A stretch of 47,712 nt of DNA from a virus, in the IMG/VR virus record IMGVR_UViG_3300008107_000104, positions 1-47,712 of that record, one strand, 5' to 3'. Below, one piece after another: positions 4,137-14,000 of the stretch; positions within the stretch are counted from its first letter, which is position 1, and each line of letters opens with the position of its first letter. Made by a program: the position numbers and the translations under genes. The notes under the pieces are model-generated. The model was not told where the DNA came from. It did not search any database and saw only the letters and a program-made list of their open reading frames with translations.

Positions 4137-7100
4137 GTGCCGATTTTTATTGAAGAAACAGCTAGAGGATATCCTGACCCAGTAGATTCTGAAACTCAAG
4201 ATGTAGAGTTCTATGGTAGTGGGAAAGGTTCATATATTGTTGGTAAAGACGAGGTTTTCTACATTGGAGATCCAGAAACCCTCGTCTTAACTAATACTGC
4301 ACAGAGAAATAAAATTTACCGTATGTATGACGGTGTTGCAAGGGATCACCTTTATACGAATGATGAAGAGGAAAAACCTCGTTCGTATAATCGTGAACCA
4401 AGAAACTCATTGGAGTATGTTTTTACTCTAATGAAGAACAACGTGAATGGTTCTATACCCATTTACCGTCTTTATAATAGTACGACAAAAGATACAAGAC
4501 TATCTACAACGTCTTCAGCAAGTGGATATAGCAATCTGGGAATTATTGGATACGGATTCCCCTCACTTGCTGCGGCAAATAGTTATAGAAATTCTAAAAT
4601 TGCGGAAAATGCCGTTCCACTGTACAATTATTACAGTGCAGATGCGACAGATTCATTCGTAACATTACATCCTGAGAACGAAGTTAATCTACAAGAGTAT
4701 AATTCTGGACCATTAGGACCACCATATCCAGGTGATGATCGTCAGAACCCTGATAGAGGAGATCAATACACCTATCAAGGTATACTGTGCTGGGTATTTG
4801 AGAGAGTTAGTGGTACAGATTTAAAAAAAGTTATCGAAGTTGGTAAACCTCAATACTCTGGATCCGCATTTTTGTATGGATGGTTGACAGATGTAAATGG
4901 TGGAACCGCATTAGGAGAAACTCCAACGAACTGGAAGATGGGTCGTTACTCTCCATTTGCACAACTGTTTAGAATTAACGATAATCGAGCAAACTTTACT
5001 TTCTTGTATGGTGAGTTTGGTCCTGTAAAAGCAGCACTGCCAAGGTTCTTAGGGTATAAGTTCCTCTACGATTCTCAATTTTTCTATTATCTGTACAATA
5101 CTTCAGATCCTTGGAACGGACCCATGTTTGGTGTCCGTTTATTCACTGATAAAAACAGTGAAGGTAACTGTTGTATTACTCCTCCTAGTGGAGGAGGTGG
5201 AAGTGGAGGTGGAGGCAGTACATGCCCAACTACAGATCCTTGGATTCGTAGATACTTCTATCAACCTAGACCAAATACATGGAAAACTAAGATTACAAGA
5301 ATCTACACTGATGTAACAACAGATTCTGGACAGGACCAAAATATTCTCACTGCAGGTACAAACGATAGAATTGTATTCTTTAGATACACTGCAGGATCAT
5401 TTAATCTTGTTGAAGGTGATACAGTGAACGGTTGGAGGATCACTGAGCACCGATACATGGGTGATGAACTCTCTACAGGGTTTATTCGTATCTCACCAGT
5501 AACAGAAGGCACAGACGGTGGAGCATTCAATTATGGAAGTGTGTACTCATCGAGTAACACACAGTTTCCAGCATCCTTTGTAGCACTTGCTGGATGGGGT
5601 ATTCCTGATCGTGCCGCAATTTTTGGTGTCTATGAGTTCAGAAAAAAGGTTTCTTACTACAAAGTAGAACTTCATCCTGATGCTGCCATCCCAAAAAGGA
5701 CGATGGATGAAGCAGATATCACCGCAAATATTGACAATAACGGAAAAGTTGCAAGTTTAACGATCCATAATGGTGGATATGGATATAGTTTAAATGCTAG
5801 AGTTGAAATTTTACCTCCACCAAACAAAAATACTCAAGCAGAAGTTGAAAAAACTAGAAATTACTACGTTGATAGTGACCTAGCAACCGTTAATATGGAT
5901 AAATTTAACTACACTAAGATCGGACAGAACGGTGATTATAGCACAATTGGTTCGATTGTGACTAGTCACTTGAAAGAAAGTGTTGTAATTAATGAAACTG
6001 CAGTAAAAATTAAACCAGCAAACTGCAGAGTTAAGAGAATATCTGAAGAAGGTGTCATCCAAGAGGTAGAAATCCTTGATGGTGGGTCTGGATATACCTC
6101 ACAACAACCACCACAGGTGATTGTATATGATCCAAAGGTCATTGAAAAGTCAATAAAACCAGAAGGAAATCGAAAAAGTGCGAATGATAGTCTAATTAAC
6201 GTGCTGAAGGGTTCTGGTTCTACAAATGAAGTCAATCAATTACTAAGTCAATCCCTACAAAATCCAAAATTAACTAGTTCTATTACAGATGCATTCAATA
6301 AATTTGATGGTGGCATTCAAGGAACAGTGTACACTGGGTATATTAAAGGTGTTGGTGACATCGATCCTAACAATACATTTAAATTTTGCTTTGGTGTTCC
6401 AGGAAGTTGTGCTCAACCACTATTCCAAACTATAAATCCACTGTCATATTATAACTCAGATCTATTTAAAAACATCATGACCTATGACCAGACTGGTGGT
6501 TTTAGGTCTGCATATACATTTTTGAGTACAACAGGTAAGGATGCGTTTAGTAATCTACAGAAAACTGCTGATGATGCTAGTGGATTATATGGTGGCATTA
6601 ACAAAAATGGAATCAATTCCCCTCAGTGTATCACTATGCAACAACCTACACTGTATAATGTTAATAGATTTTATGATATTCCCTGCCCTTACACAACTGG
6701 TGCTGGAGATTCTCTTAGAGTTTTTGGGTGGATGCCATATCAATATGCTGCAAGTAAGAGAGAATCAACCACATTTAATGTATATTTGGAAATAGATGGA
6801 GACTTTACTGGACCTGCTTCATCAACAGCACAGAATAATGCGTTGATTGCCAAGTTAAAGAGTCTACAGGCACCTAGAATACTTGCCCCTAGACCAGCAG
6901 CTGCAGGTGTTAAGACTTGGCACTGCACCAGGGGAAGTTATGAAGGTAGGTGTTTTAGAGCAGGAGACAATGATATCTCTTTCTATCCTGTAGGTTTGGA
7001 CGAAAATGTATATGACTATACACATTTAAGTGTATATGACGCATATAATGTTTGGATTGGGCAACCCCCTAGCACACTAACTGGTAGTGCAGGAACAAGA

Positions 7101-7517
7101 AATGGCATCTATTTTTACTGGTTAGGTTTTGGTTTACTAACTGGAACTAAGTATAGTGGACCTAATCAACCATCTACATCATGGGATTTTTATGTACATA
7201 ATGCTAGTACAAATCCAAATGGTATATTTTCTAAGTTTACTGGATATGATGCTGATGGAAATGGTGTTGGAAACCTATCCAGATGGGATAATTACATCTA
7301 CACAATGCCTCCTTGTGAAGGAATTACCGACATAGATAGTATGATTGCTATTGATCCTACACAAATTGCACAAAACAATGACCTTATTCGCATAGGTCCC
7401 ATCAAAGGAAGAGTTACAGTAAAGAACTTCTCCACAGGAAGTGCAAAAGTTTATGCTGATGCAGTAAACAATCTAGGCAATCCTTACTTCGACATTTGTT
7501 TAAACGCAACAAATTAA
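4137..7517 (+). CDS. Large virion structural protein with DUF5648-like blades and (G4S)2 linker, 1126 aa
   Basis: The start is GTG 4137, preceded by a late box. Residues about 60-97, 108-142 and 160-221 are three copies of a pattern such as IYRLYNSTTKDT...GY, ending in a GY(x)F or CWVF strand. This matches the DUF5648 type of repeat found in secreted and tail-associated proteins. Residues 352-361 are exactly GGGGSGGGGS. Later come two GxGY repeats (near residues 548 and 650), and the C-terminal third has compact Cys- and Trp-containing beta regions. No enzyme motif was seen. Its place beside a PAAR-like gene and the baseplate operon suggests a tail-tip or side-fibre component. Confidence 0.65.
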   Translation: MPIFIEETARGYPDPVDSETQDVEFYGSGKGSYIVGKDEVFYIGDPETLVLTNTAQRNKIYRMYDGVARDHLYTNDEEEKPRSYNREPRNSLEYVFTLMKNNVNGSIPIYRLYNSTTKDTRLSTTSSASGYSNLGIIGYGFPSLAAANSYRNSKIAENAVPLYNYYSADATDSFVTLHPENEVNLQEYNSGPLGPPYPGDDRQNPDRGDQYTYQGILCWVFERVSGTDLKKVIEVGKPQYSGSAFLYGWLTDVNGGTALGETPTNWKMGRYSPFAQLFRINDNRANFTFLYGEFGPVKAALPRFLGYKFLYDSQFFYYLYNTSDPWNGPMFGVRLFTDKNSEGNCCITPPSGGGGSGGGGSTCPTTDPWIRRYFYQPRPNTWKTKITRIYTDVTTDSGQDQNILTAGTNDRIVFFRYTAGSFNLVEGDTVNGWRITEHRYMGDELSTGFIRISPVTEGTDGGAFNYGSVYSSSNTQFPASFVALAGWGIPDRAAIFGVYEFRKKVSYYKVELHPDAAIPKRTMDEADITANIDNNGKVASLTIHNGGYGYSLNARVEILPPPNKNTQAEVEKTRNYYVDSDLATVNMDKFNYTKIGQNGDYSTIGSIVTSHLKESVVINETAVKIKPANCRVKRISEEGVIQEVEILDGGSGYTSQQPPQVIVYDPKVIEKSIKPEGNRKSANDSLINVLKGSGSTNEVNQLLSQSLQNPKLTSSITDAFNKFDGGIQGTVYTGYIKGVGDIDPNNTFKFCFGVPGSCAQPLFQTINPLSYYNSDLFKNIMTYDQTGGFRSAYTFLSTTGKDAFSNLQKTADDASGLYGGINKNGINSPQCITMQQPTLYNVNRFYDIPCPYTTGAGDSLRVFGWMPYQYAASKRESTTFNVYLEIDGDFTGPASSTAQNNALIAKLKSLQAPRILAPRPAAAGVKTWHCTRGSYEGRCFRAGDNDISFYPVGLDENVYDYTHLSVYDAYNVWIGQPPSTLTGSAGTRNGIYFYWLGFGLLTGTKYSGPNQPSTSWDFYVHNASTNPNGIFSKFTGYDADGNGVGNLSRWDNYIYTMPPCEGITDIDSMIAIDPTQIAQNNDLIRIGPIKGRVTVKNFSTGSAKVYADAVNNLGNPYFDICLNATN
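5190..5219 (+). other. Natural (Gly4Ser)2 linker coding stretch
   Basis: Codons 352-361 of the 1126-aa protein spell GGGGSGGGGS. They use mixed Gly codons (GGA, GGT, GGC), so this is not a simple nucleotide repeat. The stretch lies between a CC-containing segment and a Cys-containing segment, and separates the N-terminal DUF5648-like part from the rest. It is expected to be a flexible hinge. Confidence 0.9.
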
Positions 7518-7518
7518 T

Positions 7519-8049
7519 ATGAAAGGTTGGATTTCACCAGTATCATTTCATGCAGGACTGCCTTGTAGTGGTCATGGCATCTGTTTGCCACCTGCAGTTC
7601 ACTCAACACAAGGGTGTGGATCTCCACCTATACCAAAGAGTATTATCATTAAAAATAAAACATGTTGGTGGCCACCATATCCACTGGTCCCAATCAGTCC
7701 AATTACTGTAACAAATGCTTTGGTATTGGTTCATAAAATTCCAATCATGTTAGATTTTGATGCATTTATTCCACATCCATCTACATGTACTAACCTAATT
7801 TTATACTTATGTCCTTGTGGACCTAATATTTGTGTTATTCCAACTCCAATTCCATGTAGTATTCTAACTGCAGAAGACATGATGGGTGTTGGACATGTTA
7901 GATTTGTATTTGCACAGACATTTACTGTGTTTGCATTAGGTAGAAGGGTTGCTAGAGTCCTAGATCCACTAGGATTTGGTAGACCATTCAAATCATATCC
8001 GTGTCGATCGGTAGTTGCATATGGGGCACCACTTGTGCTATCATCATAG
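7519..8049 (+). CDS. PAAR-like protein, candidate tail-spike tip, 176 aa
   Basis: The C-terminal part has the PAAR layout: VFALGRRVARVLDPLG (137-152), then PCRSVVAYGAPLV (161-173). These are comparable with the family's G-x-P-A-A-R-x-x-D-P and later G-x-P-x-V segments. The protein is rich in Cys and His (H11, H19, H28, C16, C22, C33, C49, C90, C98, C100), which suits the metal site that stabilises PAAR tips such as T4 gp5.4. Known: PAAR proteins cap the gp5 spike. T4 gp5.4 is much smaller (about 97 aa), so this one carries extra sequence. The ATG is 1 bp after the previous stop, and gp25 and gp6 follow. I am moderately sure. Confidence 0.55.
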   Translation: MKGWISPVSFHAGLPCSGHGICLPPAVHSTQGCGSPPIPKSIIIKNKTCWWPPYPLVPISPITVTNALVLVHKIPIMLDFDAFIPHPSTCTNLILYLCPCGPNICVIPTPIPCSILTAEDMMGVGHVRFVFAQTFTVFALGRRVARVLDPLGFGRPFKSYPCRSVVAYGAPLVLSS

Positions 8050-8075
8050 AAGTCCACATTCAATGGAGAAATTAT

Positions 8076-8222
8076 ATGGCAAAGTCTAAAATCGGTCTTG
8101 TTAAGTCGAATTACACCCCTGGTAAGCCCAAAATTACTGCTCAAGGTCGTTCCAAGAATACGAATCTTGCTGCAACCTCACGAAATGGTCGTAAAAAAGC
8201 CTATCGTGGTCAAGGAAAATAA
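8076..8222 (+). CDS. Small basic conserved cyanophage protein, 48 aa
   Basis: The frame is open from 8001, but the ATG at 8076 has a GGAG Shine-Dalgarno at 8065 and avoids a 49-bp overlap with the PAAR-like gene. The product begins MAKSKIGLVKSNYTPGKPK and ends RGQGK. It is very rich in Lys, Arg, Ser, Asn and Gly, with no hydrophobic core, so it is probably disordered and nucleic-acid- or protein-binding. I recall near-identical small proteins in other cyanophages, function unknown. Confidence 0.7.
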   Translation: MAKSKIGLVKSNYTPGKPKITAQGRSKNTNLAATSRNGRKKAYRGQGK

Positions 8223-8242
8223 GAAAATCTCAAAATAACCTT

Positions 8243-8250
8243 GCTAAATA
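8243..8250 (+). promoter_or_regulatory. Late promoter-like box GCTAAATA
   Basis: GCTAAATA matches the T4-type late box except for C in place of A at position 2. CTAAATA is a late form I recall from marine T4-like phages. It lies in the 89-bp gap between two genes, 61 bp before the next ATG, and could drive the small gene together with gp25 and gp6. Confidence 0.4.
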
Positions 8251-8311
8251 GATTTGGGAGATAGAAACCTCCTAAAAAGTTCTGGTTACAGTTCTTTTTA
8301 TCCCTGTTTTT

Positions 8312-8506
8312 ATGGCACAACACCCAAATCCTGATAGGAATATCAGTTATATGATGCAAGAACATGGTACATCATGCCTAATTACTGACTATGCTAGTGA
8401 AAAATATCTGAATAAATCAAAATATCAAGTCCCAAATGACAGATATTCGAGATGGTGTGGTGGAAAGGGGGGGTTTGATGATTTCATAGAGAGATGGCAC
8501 GAATAA
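8312..8506 (+). CDS. Small hypothetical protein next to gp25, 64 aa
   Basis: The product begins MAQHPNPDRNISYMMQEHG and is rich in Tyr, Asp, Asn and Gly, with two cysteines and the end FDDFIERWHE. No family is recognised. The start has no Shine-Dalgarno and follows a T-rich stretch; an internal start at Met14 or Met15 is possible. The next ATG (gp25) is 3 bp after its stop, which argues for co-translation with the baseplate genes. Confidence 0.6.
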   Translation: MAQHPNPDRNISYMMQEHGTSCLITDYASEKYLNKSKYQVPNDRYSRWCGGKGGFDDFIERWHE

Positions 8507-8509
8507 AAC

Positions 8510-8926
8510 ATGGCCAGAGTAAGTTCAAGAGCACAGCAATTCACCAGTAGAGGATATAAAGACTTTAACTTAACGTTTAAGTCTAATCCTGTTACTGGTG
8601 ATTTTTCTTCATTAAAGAATGATGAAGCTATAAAACAAGCAGTTAGAAATATTGTACTAACTGCAAGAGGAGAAAAACTATTTCAACCAACTTTTGGTAG
8701 TAATGTTAGAAATCTTCTGTTTGAAAACTTTAATCCATTCACATCGGAAGCACTTGCAGACGAAATTACTTTATGCCTTTTAAATAATGAACCAAGAATA
8801 GTAGTAACCAATATAGATATTGAAGATGATAACTATGATTTGAATGCTCTTTCAGTTAGTGTGGAATATCAAATTGTTGGTCAACCAATATTAAAAAACT
8901 TTAGTTTCCTTTTAACAAAGGCATAA
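8510..8926 (+). CDS. gp25: Baseplate wedge subunit gp25
   Basis: The 138-aa product matches the gp25 family in length (T4 about 132 aa) and sequence. The N-terminal part has the KDFNLTFKSNPVTGD segment, followed by the helix NDEAIKQAVRNIVLTARGEK. Next comes the hallmark Glu-Lys-(L/F)-x-x-P-x-(F/Y)-G-(S/C) stretch, read here as GEKLFQPTFGSNVRNLLFEN. Known: gp25 forms the wedge core with gp6 and gp53, and its homologue TssE seeds sheath assembly in related machines. It is followed 4 bp later by gp6, an order typical of cyanomyoviruses. Confidence 0.9.
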   Translation: MARVSSRAQQFTSRGYKDFNLTFKSNPVTGDFSSLKNDEAIKQAVRNIVLTARGEKLFQPTFGSNVRNLLFENFNPFTSEALADEITLCLLNNEPRIVVTNIDIEDDNYDLNALSVSVEYQIVGQPILKNFSFLLTKA

Positions 8927-8930
8927 TTCA

Positions 8931-11033
8931 ATGGCAGCAGGAGTACCAAGTAGATTAACATCTTTAGATTTCTTTCAAATAAGAGAATCTATTAAGTCAT
9001 ATTTGAGAACACGAACAGAGTTTACTGATTATGACTTTGAAGGTTCTGCAGCTTCTTATTTGCTAGATACCCTTGCTTACAACACATATTACACTGCCTT
9101 TAATGCAAACATGGCAGTCAATGAGCACTTTTTAGAAAGTGCTACTATTAGAGAAAATGTAGTTAAAGTTGCAAAACTACTAAATTATACTCCTGCTTCA
9201 GTTAAGGCATCTAAAGCATGTATTAAAATTCAAGTTCAGACATCATTAACTGGTAGTGGTGTATATCCAGAATATGTTGTTCTGAAAGCAGGAGATAATT
9301 TTGTAAGTTCTACTGATGAGGATTCGTTTACATTTTGTACTCTAAAAGATCAATATGCGACTGTCGAACCTGTAACTGGTATTGCAACATTCGACAAAAT
9401 GATTGTTCATCAGGGGAATAGATTAACATACAATTACACTGTAGATAATACAATTAATCAAGAATTCATTATTCCCAACGCAGATGTGGATACATCTCTC
9501 TTAGAGGTGTTCCTAAGACCATCGGAGCAGTCAAAAGAAATTGATACTTATACTCCTGTTAAAAACATTACCACATTGGATGGAACATCTAGAGTATATT
9601 TTCTTGAAGAAATTGAAGACAGAAAATACAAGATTGTATTTGGTGATGGAGTAATTGGTAGAAAATTGATCGATGGTGAATACATCACGTTATCATATAT
9701 TAGAACAAAAGGAGCAGCAGGGAATGGTTGTAAACTATTCTATGCGATCGGAGAGTTTAGAGATAGTTTAGATAGACCTCTAGATCCAGCAAGAATTCGT
9801 ATTAACACTCTAGAAGGGTCTGTAGACGGTGTTGAAGAGGAAAGCATCACAACTATCAAGTATCGTGCTCCAAGACTGTATACAGCACAATACAGAGCAG
9901 TTACAGAGCAGGATTATGAGACTATTACTCAGATGGTTTATCCTGCTGCAGTGGCAGTTAAGGCATATGGTGGAGAAACTCTAACTCCACCAATTTACGG
10001 AAAAGTTTATATTGCTATCAAAACAAAATCAGGTACTCAACTTAACGAAGCAACTAAAAAGTCAATCGTTAAAAACTTGAAAGAGTATGCCATGGCTGCT
10101 ATTGAACCAGTCATTGTCTCAGCAGATGAGTTGACAATGAATATTAAGTCATATGTATACTATGATCCAAATCTAACCACAATTAGTAATACAGATCTAA
10201 TTGGTAAAGTACAGGGGATTATCAAAGAGTATAATGATCAATCTAATCTGAATAAATTTGGAAATAGAATTGATTACTCTAAACTTAATTGCCTTATTGA
10301 TACTTCAGATCCTTCAGTAAAAGGTAACATTACACAGGTAACATTAACTAAAAAGTATTCACCAGACTTCGGACAAAACAACTCAACTTGTGTTAACTAC
10401 GGACAAGGTTTAATCAATCCAAATGATTTTGTTGGTAGTGGTAATGGAGATGGTGGAATGTGTAAGGCATTGTTTAACTCTGTAATTACTAATGAATTTT
10501 ACGTAGATGGTATAACTGAGCAGTTGATCAATCTCAATTTCTCTGATCAACTTGATGCAGGAGTATTTGTAAGCAATAGTGCAACTGCATATGTGCCTGT
10601 GAGAATGAGAGATGATGGAAAGGGAACTTTACAATTAATCACGACAATCAACTCAAAAACTATCATCCTACGAGATAGTATCGGAACAGTAGATTACAAA
10701 AAAGGAATTATTTGTTTCGGACCTTTGAATATTTTTGGAGTTGCAGGTACTGCTGGTATTGCTTCTCCGACAGGAACTGGTTCAACAGGAACTATAAATA
10801 TTACAGCACTTCCTGCATCCCCAATTGTTACACCACCACCAGGTACATTGTTAGATATTTCTATCCCAACAATTATCCCACAAGATGTTGCTGTAGCAAC
10901 TGGTTCTGCTGGAACATTTGATCCATTTACATTAGATCCAAATACCATCGGTACAATTAATGATCTAAATCTAGGGGATATCTTAACTTCATTCCCAGAT
11001 ATTGATGATCCTTCTATTACATCATGTTTCTAA
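8931..11033 (+). CDS. gp6: Baseplate wedge subunit gp6
   Basis: A 700-aa protein (T4 gp6 about 660 aa). The N-terminus is the recognisable gp6/baseplate-J type: LTSLDFFQIRESIKSYLRTR, then SAASYLLDTLAYNTYYTAFN and NEHFLESATIREN. Residues about 240-300 contain FGDGVIGRKLIDGEYI and an aromatic-rich segment typical of the domain. Known: gp6 dimers form the inner ring of the baseplate and hold gp7 and gp25. The C-terminal 70 residues are a low-complexity Gly/Pro/Thr tail, probably a phage-specific extension. Confidence 0.88.
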   Translation: MAAGVPSRLTSLDFFQIRESIKSYLRTRTEFTDYDFEGSAASYLLDTLAYNTYYTAFNANMAVNEHFLESATIRENVVKVAKLLNYTPASVKASKACIKIQVQTSLTGSGVYPEYVVLKAGDNFVSSTDEDSFTFCTLKDQYATVEPVTGIATFDKMIVHQGNRLTYNYTVDNTINQEFIIPNADVDTSLLEVFLRPSEQSKEIDTYTPVKNITTLDGTSRVYFLEEIEDRKYKIVFGDGVIGRKLIDGEYITLSYIRTKGAAGNGCKLFYAIGEFRDSLDRPLDPARIRINTLEGSVDGVEEESITTIKYRAPRLYTAQYRAVTEQDYETITQMVYPAAVAVKAYGGETLTPPIYGKVYIAIKTKSGTQLNEATKKSIVKNLKEYAMAAIEPVIVSADELTMNIKSYVYYDPNLTTISNTDLIGKVQGIIKEYNDQSNLNKFGNRIDYSKLNCLIDTSDPSVKGNITQVTLTKKYSPDFGQNNSTCVNYGQGLINPNDFVGSGNGDGGMCKALFNSVITNEFYVDGITEQLINLNFSDQLDAGVFVSNSATAYVPVRMRDDGKGTLQLITTINSKTIILRDSIGTVDYKKGIICFGPLNIFGVAGTAGIASPTGTGSTGTINITALPASPIVTPPPGTLLDISIPTIIPQDVAVATGSAGTFDPFTLDPNTIGTINDLNLGDILTSFPDIDDPSITSCF

Positions 11034-11041
11034 TATAAAAT
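11034..11041 (+). promoter_or_regulatory. Degenerate late box TATAAAAT before the giant gene
   Basis: TATAAAAT resembles the late box TATAAATA and lies 22 bp before the giant gene's ATG, almost the spacing (23 bp) seen at three other late genes. Position supports it more than sequence does. Confidence 0.25.
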
Positions 11042-11063
11042 CATAATAAGTTTAGGGTAAGAC

Positions 11064-14000
11064 ATGAACATTAAGGTATCCGACAGAGTAAAAGAACAGC
11101 AACCACTGTTTATTCAGGAAGAAAATGAAATCTTTTACTCTCTTCTCCAAGAATACTACAAATCACAAGAAAAAGTTGGACGTTCATATTCTATTGTTAA
11201 TGATCTAAATCATTACTTAGATGTAAATACTTACGGTGGATTCTCCTTAGCAGACTCTACAATTTTGTTGAGTGATGTTGGATACCAAGATAAAACTGTG
11301 TTTGTGCAGGATGTAACTGGTTTCCAAGAAACTGATGGTTCCTTCATGATTGATAAGGAAGTATTTTATTATGAAACTATCACTAAGTCTCCAAATGTTG
11401 TCTTAACTCCAGGAATTAGTTCTCAAGAATTTGATTCTAGATATCAGGTTTTAGAATCTTTATTATCATACTTGGTTCCTACTGGAACCCCACCAGCAAT
11501 GAGAAATACGTATCCATTACGTGTTGCTGGACAACCAGTAAGTCCGATTGATTCTGAGCACTTAATTGTTTCTCTATATGGTAAAGTATTAAAACCAGGT
11601 GTAGATTATAATATTGATGGTACAAATATTGTTTTTACTCAAACTCCAAGACAAAGAACTTCAGTAGATGGTGAAGGTGGTACTTACATCAAGTATCTAC
11701 TAGGATTTGCTCAGAATGCAGTTGAATCACTCGATGAAATTACTTGTGTTCAAGGTAGAAGAAAATATCCACTAACCTTAAATAGTGCTGTATATATTCC
11801 TAGATCTGAAATTCTTTCTGTTGTTACTTTAGATAAAGTACTTCTAAATCCTTATGAGGATTATGTATTTACATCAGATCATCAAATTTTATTGACATTT
11901 AATCCTTCACCTTCAGCAAAACTCTTTGTTAGAAATATTGAATATACTGCCAAAGAAGTTGGTTCTGGTGCAAGAGTTATTTCTAAGGTAAATAACGGTC
12001 AATTGTCTGACATTATTGTTTTAGATGGTGGTTCTGGTTATTCAATTAATTATATACCAAAAGTTACTGTAGATGCTGTCAATGGAAAAGATGCAACTGC
12101 AGTTGCACTAATTGATGGTGTAAAGTCTTTCAATCTTCTTTATGGTGGTACTGGATATACATCACAAAATCCACCATTGGTTACATTTGATGATCCTCCA
12201 GAAAACGGTACTAGACCAGAAGCAGAGGTAGTTGTAGATGATGCTACTGGGTCTGTAAGTGAAGTTATTATCAAAAACAGTGGATCTGGTTATGCGACTC
12301 CACCAAAAGTCAAGTTTATAAATCCAGGTGGAGCAAAAATTACACCTAAGGCATTAATTGATGAAAATGGTAAAATTATCCCTGGAAGTTTAGAAATTCT
12401 TGCTAGTGGCAATGGATATAAAACACCTCCCCTAATTTATATTGATCCCCCAACAGCAGAAGGTAGTAATGCTGCCATTTTAAGAGCAGTTCTAACGGAT
12501 GGTCAAGTAAGTGGGTTTACTGTATTATCTCTAGGTAATGGATATACATTTGAACCAAGGGTTAGAATTGTAGATCCAGTAGGAGCACAAATTCTAGATG
12601 TAACTGTAAATAATGGTAGTGTAATTAATATTGAATTGCTTACTGGTGGTACTGGGTATATTGATCCTCCATCAGTATACATTGTTGATAATAGAAAAGA
12701 TATCAACGGTGTTCCTTTTGGTGGAAGTGGAGCAAAAGCAACTGCTACAATCTTTAATGGTGCTATTACAGACATCAATATCACATCTTTTGGAACAGGT
12801 TATTCTGATTCTGAACCACCAACCGTTTTCATTTCACCCCCACCTGAAGCACGTGCGTCTGTACAAGTAGGTGTTGGAGAAGTCACTGGATTTACTGTAG
12901 TTACTCCAGGTCAAGATTACACCCCATCTTCATTTGCAAATGTTAGTAGAGGTGTAAGTAATTTTGTAAACTTTGATGATAATGGTGAACAAATTTTTAG
13001 AAATGAATTACAATCTAGACCAAGAAGACATGCATCTGGATCTTTAGTTAAAAATTTAGACTCGTTATTCTTATTGCAAATTTTCAACAGATTTGTAAAT
13101 CAATATTTACCATCATTTAATATTGATTACACTAAAGTTAATGCTTCACAGATTATTAAATCTATTAAAGATTTTTATCTATCGAAAGGAACAAAGAATG
13201 CACTTGAATACTTATTCAAGATCGTATTTGGTGAGAATGTAACTATTTCATATCCAAAAGAGGAAGTCTTTAAACCATCTGCTGCAACATGGGCAGTGGA
13301 TACAGTATTGAGAGCAAAATTAGTCAGTGGAGATCCAAACAATCTTGTTAATACTCTAATTTATCAGTATGAAGACGATGTTGATATGAACGTTAAGTTC
13401 GCATCTGCTTTAGTTGAAAATGTAATTTCAATTTTCATTGGTGAGAATCAAATTTATGAAATTTCAATTTCAGAAGAAACTAAAGTTGGTAACTTTATTA
13501 TTCCATACAAAACAAGACTAGTTGAAGAACTTGATGTAGATACCAATATCATCACAGTAGACTCAACCTTAGGTTGGCCAGAAAGAAACGGCACCATTAT
13601 CATTGGTAGTGATGAAGATAATCAAGAGTATATTCAATATAAAGAAAAAACACTAAATCAGTTTTTAGAATGTACACGTTCTAAGAATGGTGTAGTTGAA
13701 GATTGGGATGCTGGAACACTAGTTTCTGCTAATATTTTCTTATACGCAAATAAAGGTTCTGAAAATGAAGTAGTTTTACAAGTTGTTGGTATTGCAGAAG
13801 CAGCAACAACAAAACTTACTAACACTGGATCATATTACCTACCTGGTGACAAACTATCTGTTGCAAAACTTGGTGCAACAACTGATGATAATAGAGTTAC
13901 TAACTGGCTATTTAATGTTAAAAAATTAGTAAGTATTGAATCTATTGTTCCAGGTGGTCTCAATAATAAGACTGCAACTGTAACCTGTACTAATCCTCAT

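Noticed and set aside
8001-8075. Extended N-terminus of the 48-aa basic protein
   Set aside because: It overlaps the PAAR-like gene; the ATG at 8076 has a good Shine-Dalgarno and matches the family start that I recall.
7731-8144. Minus-strand ORF of 137 codons opposite the PAAR-like gene
   Set aside because: All other genes are on the + strand. It spans two + genes and has no ribosome site, and the + reading frame shows PAAR features.
8255-8275. Hairpin GGAG/CTCC in the gap before the 64-aa gene
   Set aside because: Only four pairs and no clean T-run directly after; not convincing as a terminator.
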